Positions 53,223 to 63,165 of a stretch of 64,000 nucleotides of DNA are shown here, piece by piece; position 1 is the stretch's first letter; every line of letters starts with the position of its first letter. Origin of the DNA: an uncultured Maricaulis sp. (GTDB lineage: Bacteria; Pseudomonadota; Alphaproteobacteria; Caulobacterales; Maricaulaceae); assembly GCF_947259345.1 (NCBI RefSeq), contig NZ_CAMYLS010000033.1, forward strand, positions 124,001-188,000. The letters run 5' to 3'. The notes under the pieces are model-generated. The model saw only the letters and a list, made by a program, of their open reading frames with translations, was not told the origin of the DNA and searched no databases. A program made the position numbers and the translations under genes.

Positions 53223-55841
53223 ATGAATGTTGTCGTCGTAGAATCCCCGGCCAAAGCCAAAACCATCAACAAGTATCTCGGGTCGGACTACACGGTTCTG
53301 GCGAGTTTCGGACATGTCCGGGATCTCCCTGCCAAGGACGGTTCGGTGAAGCCGGACGAGGATTTCGAGATGGCCTGGGAGGTCGACACGGCCTCGGCCA
53401 AACGGGTCAAGGCGATCGCCGATGCGGTTCGCGAATCCGACCGCCTCATCCTTGCCACTGACCCGGATCGCGAAGGTGAAGCGATTTCCTGGCACTTGCT
53501 GGAGGCGCTGCAAAAGCGCCGCGTCCTCAAGAATGTGACCGTCCAGCGTGTGGCCTTCAACGCCATTACCAAGCCGGCCATCCTGGAAGCGATGGCGCAT
53601 CCGCGTGCGGTCGACATGGAATTGGTCAATGCCTATCTGGCCCGCCGCGCGCTGGACTATCTCGTCGGCTTTACGCTGTCGCCGGTCCTGTGGCGCAAGC
53701 TCCCGGGCTCGCGCTCGGCCGGTCGCGTCCAGTCCGTCGCCCTGCGCCTGATCTGCGACCGCGAACTGGATATCGAGAAATTCCGCGCCGAGGAGTATTG
53801 GTCGGTCGACGCCGAAATCACCGCCAATTCCGATCCCTTCCGCGCCAAGCTGGTCACGCTCGACGGCAAGAAGCTTCAGAAGCTGTCGATCAAGGACCGC
53901 GCCAGCGCCAATGCCGCCGTCGAGGCTATCAACGCGGCCGACCTGTCGATAACCGGTGTCGAAGCCAAGCCGGCCAAGCGCAATCCGCCGCCGCCCTTCA
54001 CGACCTCGACGCTACAGCAAGAAGCGGCGCGCAAGCTGGGCTTCTCCGCCACCCGCACCATGCAGACGGCGCAAAAACTCTATGAAGGCGTGACGCTGGG
54101 CGGCGAGACCACGGGTCTGATTACCTATATGCGGACCGACGGCGTCTCGATGGCGCCGGAAGCCATCAGCCAGGCCCGGGATGTGATCGGCAAGGAGCAT
54201 GGCTCGCTCTATGTTCCCGGCGCGCCGCGCATGTATTCCACCAAGGCCAAGAATGCCCAAGAGGCGCACGAGGCGATCCGCCCGACCAGCTTCTCGCGTC
54301 TGCCGGAGAAGCTGTCGCTGGATCCGGACATGGCCCGTCTCTATCAGCTGATCTGGCGCCGCGCCGTGGCCAGCCAGATGGAAAGCGCCCGTTTCGAGCG
54401 CACCACGGTCGATATTGCCACGCCCGACAGCAAGACCGCGCTGCGTGCCGTCGGTACGGTCCAGCTCTTCGACGGCTTCCTCGCCCTCTATCAGGAAGGC
54501 CGGGACGATGAAGAGGATGAGGGTGAGAACCGCCTGCCCAAGCTGAGCCAGGGCGCGAGCGCCAAGGTCGGCAAGACCTGGGCCGACCAGCACTTCACCC
54601 AGCCGCCGCCGCGTTTCACGGAAGCCTCGCTGGTCAAGCGGATGGAAGAGCTTGGTATTGGCCGTCCTTCGACCTATGCCTCGACGCTGCAAGTCCTGCG
54701 CGACCGCGACTATGTGCAGATGGACAAGAACCGTTTCCATCCGCTCGACAAGGGCCGTGTCGTCATAGCCTTCCTCGAGAATTTCTTCGCCCGCTATGTG
54801 GAGTATGATTTCACCGCGGCGCTGGAGACCCAGCTCGACAAGGTCTCGGCCGGCGAACTCGACTGGAAGCAGCTCCTGCGCGATTTCTGGACCGATTTCC
54901 GCGCGGCTGTGGACGAGATCGGCGAGCTGCGCATCACCAATGTGCTGGACGCGCTCAACGAGGCCCTGGCCCCGCATATTTTCCCGGACAAGGAAGACGG
55001 CAGTGATCCGCGCCTCTGCCCGTCCTGCGGTGAAGGCACGCTCAGCCTGCGCTTGGGCAAGTTTGGCGCCTTCCTGGGCTGTTCCAACCATCCCGATTGT
55101 TCCTTCACCCGCCAGATGAGCCCGCCAGGCGACGACGATGTCCAGGGCGACCGGGTGATCTGCGTCCATCCGGAAACCGGCAAGGATGTCGAACTCAAGA
55201 ATGGTCGTTTCGGCTGGTATCTGCAGATGCAGCTTGATGGCGAGGACAAGCCCAAGCGCTCCTCCATTCCCAAGGGATGGGACGCCGCCACCCTGACCGA
55301 AGAGCAGGCGATCAAGCTGATCGATCTGCCGCGCACGGTCGGCGAACATCCCGATGACGGCCAACCAATCACGGCCAATATCGGTCGCTATGGCCCCTAT
55401 GTTCATCACGACAAAACCTACGCCAATATCGGCTCGGTCGAGGATGTCTTCGAGATCGGCGTCAATCGCGCCATCTCGGTGATCGCCGACAAGCGCGCCA
55501 ATGGCGGTCGCCGCGGCGGTTCGGCCTCGGCGCTGAAGGATCTGGGCGAGCATGACGGCAAGCCGGTCAAGATCATGTCCGGCCGCTATGGTCCCTATGT
55601 GAAGTACGAGAAGATCAACGCCACCCTGCCCAAGGATACCGACCCCGAGAGCGTGACCCTGGAACAGGCCATGGAATGGGTCGAGGCCAAGGCCGCCAAG
55701 GGCGGCAAGAAGAAGGCCCCGGCCAAGAAGAAAGCCCCCGCCAAGAAGAAGACCGCGGCGAAGAAGACCACTACGAAGAAAGCCCCGGCGAAAAAGCCCG
55801 CGGCCAAGAAGACGGCCGCCAGTAAAGCCAAGGCGGAGTAG
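53223..55841 (+). CDS. topA: DNA topoisomerase I
   Basis: This 872-residue type IA topoisomerase relaxes negative supercoils. The Toprim motif is VVVESPAKAKTINKYLG, with DPDREGEAISWHL further on. The nicking residue is Tyr302 in GLITYMRTDG. Zinc-ribbon remnants (CPSCGEGTLSLR, LGCSNHPDC) follow the core. The last ~60 residues are almost pure Lys/Ala/Pro/Thr repeats (KKAPAKKKAPAKKK), probably DNA-binding. ATG 53223 is the family start. The rnr gene follows 5 nt downstream. Confidence 0.98.
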   Translation: MNVVVVESPAKAKTINKYLGSDYTVLASFGHVRDLPAKDGSVKPDEDFEMAWEVDTASAKRVKAIADAVRESDRLILATDPDREGEAISWHLLEALQKRRVLKNVTVQRVAFNAITKPAILEAMAHPRAVDMELVNAYLARRALDYLVGFTLSPVLWRKLPGSRSAGRVQSVALRLICDRELDIEKFRAEEYWSVDAEITANSDPFRAKLVTLDGKKLQKLSIKDRASANAAVEAINAADLSITGVEAKPAKRNPPPPFTTSTLQQEAARKLGFSATRTMQTAQKLYEGVTLGGETTGLITYMRTDGVSMAPEAISQARDVIGKEHGSLYVPGAPRMYSTKAKNAQEAHEAIRPTSFSRLPEKLSLDPDMARLYQLIWRRAVASQMESARFERTTVDIATPDSKTALRAVGTVQLFDGFLALYQEGRDDEEDEGENRLPKLSQGASAKVGKTWADQHFTQPPPRFTEASLVKRMEELGIGRPSTYASTLQVLRDRDYVQMDKNRFHPLDKGRVVIAFLENFFARYVEYDFTAALETQLDKVSAGELDWKQLLRDFWTDFRAAVDEIGELRITNVLDALNEALAPHIFPDKEDGSDPRLCPSCGEGTLSLRLGKFGAFLGCSNHPDCSFTRQMSPPGDDDVQGDRVICVHPETGKDVELKNGRFGWYLQMQLDGEDKPKRSSIPKGWDAATLTEEQAIKLIDLPRTVGEHPDDGQPITANIGRYGPYVHHDKTYANIGSVEDVFEIGVNRAISVIADKRANGGRRGGSASALKDLGEHDGKPVKIMSGRYGPYVKYEKINATLPKDTDPESVTLEQAMEWVEAKAAKGGKKKAPAKKKAPAKKKTAAKKTTTKKAPAKKPAAKKTAASKAKAE

Positions 55842-55846
55842 CGCGC

Positions 55847-58114
55847 ATGGCCGGCAAGACAGAGTTTGACGCCGGCCTCACCCGCGAGGCGGTTGTCGAA
55901 GCCGTCAAGCTGGGCGGCGGCGAGTTCACCAAGCGCGAACTGGCGCGGGCGCTCGCCCTGAAAGGCACGGACGCCAAGCGCGCGCTCAAGGATGCCCTTG
56001 CAGCGCTGGTCGAAGACGGCACGATCACGCGCTCCAACAGCAAGACCTATCGCCTGCCGGGCGCCCTGCCCGCTGTGAGCGTGGTCGAGATCAGCGGCCG
56101 CGACAATGACGGTGAATTGCTGGCCGAACCGGCCCGCCGTGATGGTGGTCCCATCCCGACCATTCGCCTGGCGCCCGGCGAAGGCGCGGGCGGCAAGGGC
56201 ACGCCGGCGATAGGCGTTGGCGACAAGGCGCTGGTCCGACTGGCCCTGCAAGATGATGGCAGTTACGAAGCCCGACTGATCAAGAAGCTCGGCCAGAGCG
56301 CCCACAAGCTGCTCTGTGTCCTGCGCAAGCCGCAGTCCGGGCCCTTCCGTTTGCAACCGGTCGACCGGCGTTCACGGCATGAGCTGGTTCCCGCCAAGGG
56401 CGAGGCCGAGAAGGCGAAGGATGGCGAGCTCGTCCTGTGCCAGATCGCCCGCGAACGCCGTCATGGTCTCAAGACTGCGGAGATCGTCGAAGTGATCGGG
56501 GATGTCTCGGCCCCCGGTGCCGGCAGCCTCATCGCGCTGTACTCACACGGCGTCCCCCAGGGCTTCTCGGAAGCCGAATTGCGCGAGGCCGAGACGGCGC
56601 CCGTGGCCAAGCAGGGCCAGCGCGAGGATTTGCGCCCCCTGCCCCTGATCACGATCGACCCGGATGACGCCAAGGATCATGATGATGCGATATGGGCCCA
56701 GGCCGATGACGATCCCAAGAATCCTGGCGGCTGGCAGGTCATTGTCGCGATTGCCGATGTCGCGGCCTATGTGAAATCCGATGGCGCGCTGGATCGCGGC
56801 GCCTTCAAGCGCGGCAATTCGGTCTATCTACCCGACCGGGTCGTGCCGATGCTGCCGGAACGCCTGTCCAATGATCTCTGCTCGCTGCGCGAGAAGGAAG
56901 ACCGGCCCTGCCTCGCTGTGCGCATGGTTTTCGACAAGGACGGCAATAAGCGCTCTCATCGCTTCCTGCGCGGCTGGATGCGCTCGGCCGCAAAACTCTC
57001 CTACACCCAGGCCCAGACCGCGATCGATGGCGGCGATGGCGGCCCCGCCAATGCGCTTCTGGACGCGGTCCTGAAACCGCTCTGGGGTGCCTATTTCGCC
57101 TGCCGCGAGGCCCGCAATCTCCGCGAGCCGCTGGAGATCGATGCACCGGAACGCCGGGTCCGTGTCGGCGAGGATGGCAAGGTGATCGGCGTGGAAACCC
57201 GCCAGCGCTTCGATGCCCACAAGCTGGTCGAAGAATTCATGATCCAGGCCAATGTCTGCGCCGCAGAGAGCCTCGAACAGAAAAATGCGCCGCTCATTTA
57301 TCGCGTCCACGAACCACCCTCCCGCGAAAAGATCGACGCCCTGGCCGATTTCCTGCCAACGGTCGGTATGAAATGGGCGCGCGGCAATTCGGTCGAGACC
57401 GGGCGTTTCAATCAATTGCTCAAACAGGCCGTGACGTCCGAGCATTATGCGACGATCAATGAAGTGGTCCTGCGAAGCCAGTCCCAAGCAGTCTATGACA
57501 CCGATAATCGCGGTCATTTCGGGCTTAATCTGCGTCGCTACGGACATTTCACCTCGCCGATCCGCCGTTATGCCGACCTCACCGTCCACCGGGCCCTGAT
57601 CCGGGCACTCAATCTTGGCGATGACGGACAGACCGATGCCGAGCGCAGTCGTCTGACCGTGATCGCCGAGGACATCACCCATGCCGAGCGCCGCGCCATG
57701 GCCGCCGAGCGCGATGCGGTGGACCGCTTCATCGCCGCCTATCTGGCCGACAAGATCGGTGCCGAATTCCCCGGCCGGATTACCGGCGTGACCCGTTTTG
57801 GCTGTTTCGTCCGCCTCGACGAAACCGGCGCGGACGGGCTGGTCCCGATCTCCCGGCTCGGCGAGGAACGCTTCGAGCATGATGAGAGCGCCCATGCCCT
57901 GATCGGCTTGCAGACCGGCTCACGCTATCGGCTGGGAATGCCGGTCTTGGTCCGTATCGACGAGGCCCAACCGGTCACGGGCGGCTTGCTGCTCGACCTG
58001 CTGACCGAGCCGGAAAAGGGCGAAAAGCCCAAGGGTCGCCATCGCGGCCGGAGCGGCGGACCGCCCAATGGTCGCCGCTCGGGCAAGCCCTGGAAAAAGG
58101 GCCGCCGCCGGTGA
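55847..58114 (+). CDS. rnr: Ribonuclease R
   Basis: This 755-residue 3'-5' exoribonuclease degrades structured RNA. An N-terminal winged-helix-like region (LTREAVVEAVKLGGGEFTK) and cold-shock-like domains precede the RNB catalytic core: ITIDPDDAKDHDDAIWA, with the metal-binding Asp cluster, then YTSPIRRYADL-equivalent FTSPIRRYADLTVHR. An S1 domain follows (FPGRITGVTRFGCFVRLDE), and the tail is basic (KGRHRGRSGG). It lies between topA and the NUDIX gene, overlapping the latter by 4 nt. Confidence 0.97.
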   Translation: MAGKTEFDAGLTREAVVEAVKLGGGEFTKRELARALALKGTDAKRALKDALAALVEDGTITRSNSKTYRLPGALPAVSVVEISGRDNDGELLAEPARRDGGPIPTIRLAPGEGAGGKGTPAIGVGDKALVRLALQDDGSYEARLIKKLGQSAHKLLCVLRKPQSGPFRLQPVDRRSRHELVPAKGEAEKAKDGELVLCQIARERRHGLKTAEIVEVIGDVSAPGAGSLIALYSHGVPQGFSEAELREAETAPVAKQGQREDLRPLPLITIDPDDAKDHDDAIWAQADDDPKNPGGWQVIVAIADVAAYVKSDGALDRGAFKRGNSVYLPDRVVPMLPERLSNDLCSLREKEDRPCLAVRMVFDKDGNKRSHRFLRGWMRSAAKLSYTQAQTAIDGGDGGPANALLDAVLKPLWGAYFACREARNLREPLEIDAPERRVRVGEDGKVIGVETRQRFDAHKLVEEFMIQANVCAAESLEQKNAPLIYRVHEPPSREKIDALADFLPTVGMKWARGNSVETGRFNQLLKQAVTSEHYATINEVVLRSQSQAVYDTDNRGHFGLNLRRYGHFTSPIRRYADLTVHRALIRALNLGDDGQTDAERSRLTVIAEDITHAERRAMAAERDAVDRFIAAYLADKIGAEFPGRITGVTRFGCFVRLDETGADGLVPISRLGEERFEHDESAHALIGLQTGSRYRLGMPVLVRIDEAQPVTGGLLLDLLTEPEKGEKPKGRHRGRSGGPPNGRRSGKPWKKGRRR

Positions 58115-58791
58115 GTGACGAGCTTCATCGCAAGGACGTCAAACCGATACGGCCTCGTCTCGCCGCGTCACTCATACTTACCCGCCGCGAGGGTAACCGG
58201 GTCGATGTGCTGATGGGGCGGCGCTCGTCCAAGCATGTCTTCATGCCCAACAAATATGTGTTTCCCGGCGGCCGGGTGGACCGGGCTGACAGCACGGCGC
58301 CGCTGGCCCGTGATCTCGATGGCCGCGTTCTCGACCTGATGGCACGTGCGCTAGATCCGCGTCGCGCCCGGGCAGCGGCCGCAGCGGCGATCCGCGAAAC
58401 CGCCGAGGAAACCGGCCTGCTGATCGCCCGTGAAGCCCCGGTGCGCAGCCGTCACGCCAATTGGTCGCCCTTCCGGCAGGCCGGAGCGGCGCTCGACCTG
58501 GCCTCGCTCAAGCTCATCACGCGGGCCATCACCCCACCGGGTCGCACACGCCGCTTCGACACCTGGTTCTTCACCACCGATGCCTCGGCACTGCTCGATG
58601 ACCGCGCGCCCCAGCCGAGCAGCGAGCTGGAGGATGTGCAATGGGTGCCGCTGGCCGAATCCCGCGATCTCGACCTTCCCATCGTCACCCATTTCGTATT
58701 GGATGAATTGAAGCGCGTCCTGCCCCCGGCACCGGAACATCCGCGCTGCATGCGCGCCGTACGCGGCAAGATGATTGTGGAGCCGATGTAG
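58111..58791 (+). CDS. NUDIX hydrolase
   Basis: This 226-residue protein has the Nudix core with RETAEETGLLI (the REUxEExGU part of the Nudix box, ~residue 95), preceded by FPGGRVDRAD. The Nudix box differs from canonical spacing because of an insertion (DLDGRVLDLMARALD) between the Gly and the REU part, as in acyl-CoA-type or NUDT19-like members. It hydrolyses a nucleoside diphosphate-linked substrate. GTG 58111 overlaps the rnr stop. Confidence 0.92.
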   Translation: MSDELHRKDVKPIRPRLAASLILTRREGNRVDVLMGRRSSKHVFMPNKYVFPGGRVDRADSTAPLARDLDGRVLDLMARALDPRRARAAAAAAIRETAEETGLLIAREAPVRSRHANWSPFRQAGAALDLASLKLITRAITPPGRTRRFDTWFFTTDASALLDDRAPQPSSELEDVQWVPLAESRDLDLPIVTHFVLDELKRVLPPAPEHPRCMRAVRGKMIVEPM

Positions 58792-58833
58792 GCGAGGAAG
58801 ACGACTGCGGCCATCCTCGCTATAGCTCAGCCC

Positions 58834-60012
58834 ATGACCAATCCGCTCACCGATCCACGCCTTGCCAATAACCGCTCCCTGATCGCGGCGATCTGTTGTG
58901 CGGCGGTGTGCGGGATCGTGTTCGGGCTTTCCATGCCGCTGGTTTCGCTACGGCTGGAGGGCATGACCTCCTCGGGTCTGATCGTCGGTCTAAATGGCGC
59001 AGCCGCAGCCGTCTCCACACTGGTCATGGCGCCCATCGTGCCGCGCCTGCTCTCGGTCCTGCCGGGGCGCGTGCTGATCGTGATCAGCCTGGTCCTTGCC
59101 GGCGCGCTGCATGCCCTCTTTCCGGTGTTCGAGAATGTACCGGCCTGGTTTGTTCTTCGCTTTGTCATGGGCTGCTTCATGACGGTGATCTTCGTGGTCT
59201 CGGAAACCTGGATCAACCAGATTGCCACGCCGCTGCGCCGGGCAACCATCCTCGGCATATACGGCACGGTCTTGTCCGGCGGTTTCGGGATTGGCGCCTT
59301 CCTCTTCGGCCAGCTGGGCACGGAGGGCGATGGTGGCTTTTACGCCGGCGGGCTGATCTTCCTGATTGGCGCCCTGCCCATCATCCTGCTGCAAGGGCCT
59401 GCCGCCCAGGCACCGGGCAAGGACGAAGCCTCACCGCGAGCCATATGGGGTGCGGCGACGGCCGCTCCCGCCGCAATTGGTGCCGCGCTGGCTTTCGGGG
59501 CGCTGGAAACCGTCCTCTTTTCCCTGGCCCCTGTTTATGGCGACCGGCTAGCTCTGAATGACCACGGCATCTCGATGGTTGCCATGGCGGCTGCTGCCGG
59601 TGCCCTGGCCTTCCAAATCCCGCTTGGCTGGATTGCCGACCGGACGGATCGGCGTGAAGCCCTGAAATGGATCGCGACCACGGCCGCAGTCACACCGCTC
59701 GCGATCTGGGCTGTGGGCGACTATCTGCCCGGCATGATGCTGCTCTTCTTCATTCAGGCCGGCGTCGCCTCGGGGCTTTACACCGTCGGCCTGGCCCTGG
59801 TCGGCGAACGCTTCTCCGGCGGTGCCATCGCGGCGGCCAATGCCGCCTTCATCTTCGCCTATGGCACCGGCTCGCTGATCGGACCGCCCGCCGGTGGCGT
59901 GGCCATGGACGGGCTGGGACCGTTCGGGCTGATGATCGTCATGGCCGCGATCGCCGCACTCTATGCAGCACTGGTCTGGAGACGTGCATCACAAACAGCC
60001 GGGAAGAGTTGA
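58834..60012 (+). CDS. Major facilitator superfamily transporter
   Basis: This 392-residue protein has 12 predicted membrane spans in two six-helix bundles. The between-span loop has the MFS-type basic motif (IADRTDRREALKW, after span 8) and an internal repeat seen in APIVPRLLSVLPGRVLIV. The transport substrate cannot be read from sequence. YcaD/MFS_1-like drug or metabolite exporters are the nearest match by eye. It lies 42 bp after the NUDIX gene. Confidence 0.92.
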   Translation: MTNPLTDPRLANNRSLIAAICCAAVCGIVFGLSMPLVSLRLEGMTSSGLIVGLNGAAAAVSTLVMAPIVPRLLSVLPGRVLIVISLVLAGALHALFPVFENVPAWFVLRFVMGCFMTVIFVVSETWINQIATPLRRATILGIYGTVLSGGFGIGAFLFGQLGTEGDGGFYAGGLIFLIGALPIILLQGPAAQAPGKDEASPRAIWGAATAAPAAIGAALAFGALETVLFSLAPVYGDRLALNDHGISMVAMAAAAGALAFQIPLGWIADRTDRREALKWIATTAAVTPLAIWAVGDYLPGMMLLFFIQAGVASGLYTVGLALVGERFSGGAIAAANAAFIFAYGTGSLIGPPAGGVAMDGLGPFGLMIVMAAIAALYAALVWRRASQTAGKS

Positions 60013-60102
60013 CAGCGCCGCTACCGTGCGTATGTTCGCGCGCTCTCGCGTCGGCATGGGGCCGAATGCGCGCACACTCAAAGCACCAGGACATTTAGAG
60101 CC

Positions 60103-60270
60103 ATGGCGAAGCCGACAACCATCAAGATCCGCCTGAACTCCACGGCTGGTACGGGTTACTTCTACGTGACGAAGAAGAATGCGCGCACCATGACCGAGAA
60201 GCTCGTGCTGAAAAAGTACGACCCGGTCGCTCGCAAGCACGTCGATTTCAAGGAAGCGAAAATCAAGTAA
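60103..60270 (+). CDS. rpmG: 50S ribosomal protein L33
   Basis: This protein of 55 residues matches L33: [20 protein letters not shown] at the start and [18 protein letters not shown] at the end. It lacks the paired zinc cysteines, the C-minus form of L33. It lies 90 bp after the MFS gene and converges with pleD. In Caulobacter rpmG also neighbours pleD-divK, so the linkage supports the lineage assignment. Confidence 0.97.
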   Translation: MAKPTTIKIRLNSTAGTGYFYVTKKNARTMTEKLVLKKYDPVARKHVDFKEAKIK

Positions 60271-60285
60271 GACGGGTTTCCCGTC
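60271..60285 (+). terminator. Weak terminator-like hairpin after rpmG
   Basis: The stem GACGGG / CCCGTC has a 3-nt loop and starts immediately after the rpmG stop. A T-run (TTTT) is found only 8 bp later, so efficiency is doubtful. Confidence 0.4.
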
Positions 60286-60319
60286 CGAACGATTTTCCCC
60301 GCTCGACCAACGAGTTTTG

Positions 60320-61684
60320 TCAGGCCGCGGCGTTGTCCGCGGCCTGAACTTGATTCCGGCCACCATCCTTCGCCACGTACAGCGCTTGATCGGCTCGCCG
60401 CAGGAGGCTGTCGAGCGCTTCCCCGCGCTGAGCCTGGGCCACGCCGATACTGACTGTGACTGGCACTTTGGTGCCATCCTTCAGGGCAAAGCCGCTCCCC
60501 GCGACGCTGGAGCGCAGGCGCTCGGCAGCAATCTCGGCTTCCGCCATGCCGGCACCCGGCATCACAACGACAAATTCTTCGCCACCATAGCGCGCCGCCA
60601 GATCGAGCGCGCGCAGCCCTGTGAGCAGGCGGCTGGAAAAGTCGCGCAGGACCTGGTCGCCGGCCTCATGGCCATGGCTGTCATTGATCGCCTTGAAGTG
60701 ATCGATATCGGCCAGCAGCAGCGAGACCGGCGCGCCACCATTGCTGGCGCTGTCCATCGCCTGGCGCAGGCGTGAGGAGATGTAGCGACGATTATGCAGG
60801 CCGGTCAGCGGATCCGTGACTGCCAACTCCATGCCCTCGTCGAGATGCGAGCGCAGTCGGTCGGCATAGCGCTTACGGCGCAATTGCGTCCGCGCGCGCG
60901 CGGCCAGTTCGCCGGCGTCCACCGGGCGGTGAATGATATCGTTCACGCCCAGATCAAGCGCCCGCACGGCATGCTGCACATCGTCCGGCCGCACGATCGC
61001 GAGAATTGGCAATTGCCGGGTTGCGGCATCCGAGCGGACCCGGGCACACAGGCGCAGGCCATCATAATCATTGGCGGTCAGATCCACGATCAACAAGTCC
61101 GCAGCGTCACGGGCGGCAGCGATGGCAGCACCCGGTTCATGGACTTCCCGGACCTGGGCCTGCCCCGGCATGGCCGCGGCATAGCGCGTTGTGGCGCGCG
61201 GATCGGTACTGACTATGACGACGCGTGAGGCGCTGTCCACATCATCATGGATATCGCCGGCCAAGCCGGACATGGCCGAGCTCGACTCGCGATAACGCAA
61301 CTCGTCCAGCACGGCCTTGAGACGCAGCAGGCTGCGCACACGGGCGAACATCGTGACATCGTCGATCGGCTTGGTCAGGAAATCATCGGCTCCGGCTTCG
61401 AGGCCACGAATCCGGTCTTCGCGCTGATCGAGCGCGGTCACCATGACGACGGGGATATGACGCGTGGTCGGGTCGTCCTTGAGACGTGAACAGGTTTCAT
61501 ACCCGTCCATCACCGGCATCATCACATCGAGGAGGATAAGGTCAGGCTGTTCAGCCTTGGCGACCTTGATCGCCTCTTCACCATTGCTGGCGGTGCAGAC
61601 ATCAAAATACTCGGCCTGAAGACGCGCCTCCAGCAGCCGCACATTGGCGGCCTGATCATCAACGACGAGAATACGCGCACTCAT
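60320..61684 (-). CDS. pleD: Response regulator/diguanylate cyclase PleD
   Basis: This 454-residue protein has the REC-REC-GGDEF layout of PleD. The first receiver keeps the phosphoacceptor Asp53 (DLILLDVMMP). The second receiver (about 155-270) has lost several conserved residues, as in Caulobacter, where it serves as dimer adaptor. The GGDEF domain has the active site GGEEF and an RxxD inhibitory site (RALD) five residues before it, so feedback inhibition is expected. It is activated by DivJ-type phosphorylation and controls pole differentiation. It lies 12 nt after divK on the same strand. Confidence 0.96.
   Translation of the reverse strand: MSARILVVDDQAANVRLLEARLQAEYFDVCTASNGEEAIKVAKAEQPDLILLDVMMPVMDGYETCSRLKDDPTTRHIPVVMVTALDQREDRIRGLEAGADDFLTKPIDDVTMFARVRSLLRLKAVLDELRYRESSSAMSGLAGDIHDDVDSASRVVIVSTDPRATTRYAAAMPGQAQVREVHEPGAAIAAARDAADLLIVDLTANDYDGLRLCARVRSDAATRQLPILAIVRPDDVQHAVRALDLGVNDIIHRPVDAGELAARARTQLRRKRYADRLRSHLDEGMELAVTDPLTGLHNRRYISSRLRQAMDSASNGGAPVSLLLADIDHFKAINDSHGHEAGDQVLRDFSSRLLTGLRALDLAARYGGEEFVVVMPGAGMAEAEIAAERLRSSVAGSGFALKDGTKVPVTVSIGVAQAQRGEALDSLLRRADQALYVAKDGGRNQVQAADNAAA
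60321..60346. repeat. 10-bp inverted repeat over the pleD stop codon
   Basis: CAGGCCGCGG and CCGCGGCCTG flank CGTTGT. On the minus strand the hairpin covers the last pleD codons and its stop, and is followed by ACAAAACT. It may help terminate or protect the pleD mRNA, or terminate rpmG read-through. Confidence 0.55.
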
Positions 61685-61696
61685 CGACGACCACCC

Positions 61697-62062
61697 CTAG
61701 TCGAGAAACTGACGAACCGTCTCGATGAAGGTCGCGACCGTGATCGGTTTGGACAGATAGGCCTCGCATCCGCCTTCGCGAATGCGTTCCTCATCGCCCT
61801 TCATGGCAAAGGCGGTCACTGCAACCACTGGAATGGCCGACAGGCTGTCATCATCCTTGAGCCATTTCGTGACTTCGAGGCCCGAGACCTCGGGAAGCTG
61901 AATATCCATGAGGATAAGGTCAGGCGTGTGTTCACGCGCCATTTCGAGCGCCTTGAAGCCATCCTTGGTCTGCAGGGTCTCGTAGCCATGAGCTTCCAGC
62001 AGATCGTTGAAGAGCTTCATATTGAGCTCGTTGTCTTCGACAATCAGGACCTTTTTGGGCAT
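61697..62062 (-). CDS. divK: Single-domain response regulator DivK
   Basis: This 121-residue receiver-only regulator is close to Caulobacter DivK: start [18 protein letters not shown], Asp53 in [10 protein letters not shown], then [26 protein letters not shown] and CEAYLSKPI. It shuttles phosphate in the polar DivJ/PleC system that controls CtrA. ATG 62062 is chosen; an in-frame upstream ATG at 62137 would add an unfamiliar extension. It starts the divK-pleD unit. Confidence 0.97.
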   Translation of the reverse strand: MPKKVLIVEDNELNMKLFNDLLEAHGYETLQTKDGFKALEMAREHTPDLILMDIQLPEVSGLEVTKWLKDDDSLSAIPVVAVTAFAMKGDEERIREGGCEAYLSKPITVATFIETVRQFLD

Positions 62063-62253
62063 GACCTGCAGCATGTCGGTGACGCGCTTCCCGTTGTTTG
62101 CACGTGTTTTATCGTGCTTGTTGAACCCCGCATGCACTAAACCCGATTTTCCTTAACCAACCATGAGTCAAAGGCCACTTTTCGGGCGTTTCGGAACAAG
62201 ATAAGAACAAAGCGAGCCAAAAAACTATATCGCAAGCGGCGAGGAAGGACGAA

Positions 62254-63165
62254 ATGAATCGGATCGGCATCGACCTCGGTGGCACCAAGATCGAGGCCCG
62301 GCTCTTCAACGCTGGGGGCCGCGAACTGGCCCGCGAGCGCGTGGCAACCCCGCGCGCCTACGACCCCACCCTTAACACCTTGCGCACCTTGGTGACAGGC
62401 CTGGAGGCCATCTATGGCGACGCACGTGTCGGTGTCGCTCACCCGGGCTCTATCAGTCCGGCCAACGGACTGATGCGTAACGCCAATTCAGTCTGGCTGA
62501 ATGGCAAACCCTTCGCCACCGACCTGTCCGACATACTCGGCCGGGAGGTTCGCCTCGCCAATGACGCCAATTGCTTTACCCTCTCCGAAGCCGTGGACGG
62601 CGCTGGTCGAGACGGGAAAGTCGTCTTCGGCGTGATCCTGGGCACCGGCGTGGGCGGCGGGCTTGTGATCAATCGACGTTTGCTGGAAGGCTCACAGGGC
62701 ATTGCCGGTGAGTGGGGGCATAACCCCCTGCCCTGGCAAGGTCCTGACGAGCTTGACCCACCGACCTGCTGGTGCGGCAAGACTGGGTGTCTTGAAACAT
62801 GGCTGTCCGGCCCCGGCCTCGCGAGTGATCATGCACGACGTCATGGCGGCGGCGAGACTGCGGAAGCGTTGTTTGCGGCAGCTGATAGCGGCGATGTCGC
62901 AGCGTCAGAGACAATCGCCCGCCACATCGGCCGCCTCGCTCGAGGTCTGGCGAGTGTCGCCAATATTCTGGATCCGGATATTATTGTGCTGGGCGGCGGC
63001 GTCTCGAATGCGCCGGGGCTTCCCGAACGCGTCGCTGCAGCTTTGCCGGAATGGCTCTTCTCCGATGTCTGTCGCACGCGAATTGTCCGCCACCAGCATG
63101 GCGATTCCTCCGGTGTGCGCGGAGCGGCCTGGCTGTGGAATGAAACGCCCGGAGACGCGATGTGA
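62254..63165 (+). CDS. ROK-family sugar kinase (fructokinase/Mak-like)
   Basis: This 303-residue kinase has the ROK ATP motif [15 protein letters not shown] at the start, [12 protein letters not shown] at the catalytic region and [11 protein letters not shown]. The zinc motif [10 protein letters not shown] with the preceding His (GEWGHNPLP) marks the Mak/NagK type. It phosphorylates a hexose, most likely fructose, mannose or N-acetylglucosamine. It is divergent from divK (191 bp) and its stop overlaps the dinB start. Confidence 0.93.
   Translation: MNRIGIDLGGTKIEARLFNAGGRELARERVATPRAYDPTLNTLRTLVTGLEAIYGDARVGVAHPGSISPANGLMRNANSVWLNGKPFATDLSDILGREVRLANDANCFTLSEAVDGAGRDGKVVFGVILGTGVGGGLVINRRLLEGSQGIAGEWGHNPLPWQGPDELDPPTCWCGKTGCLETWLSGPGLASDHARRHGGGETAEALFAAADSGDVAASETIARHIGRLARGLASVANILDPDIIVLGGGVSNAPGLPERVAAALPEWLFSDVCRTRIVRHQHGDSSGVRGAAWLWNETPGDAM

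Noticed and set aside
54012-55553. 513-residue minus-strand open frame antisense to topA
   Set aside because: It lies wholly inside a conserved topA core and lacks any protein-family pattern.
62063-62253. Possible CtrA boxes in the divK upstream region
   Set aside because: TTAA elements are present near 62153, but the paired TTAA with 7-bp spacing is not found, so I do not call a CtrA site.
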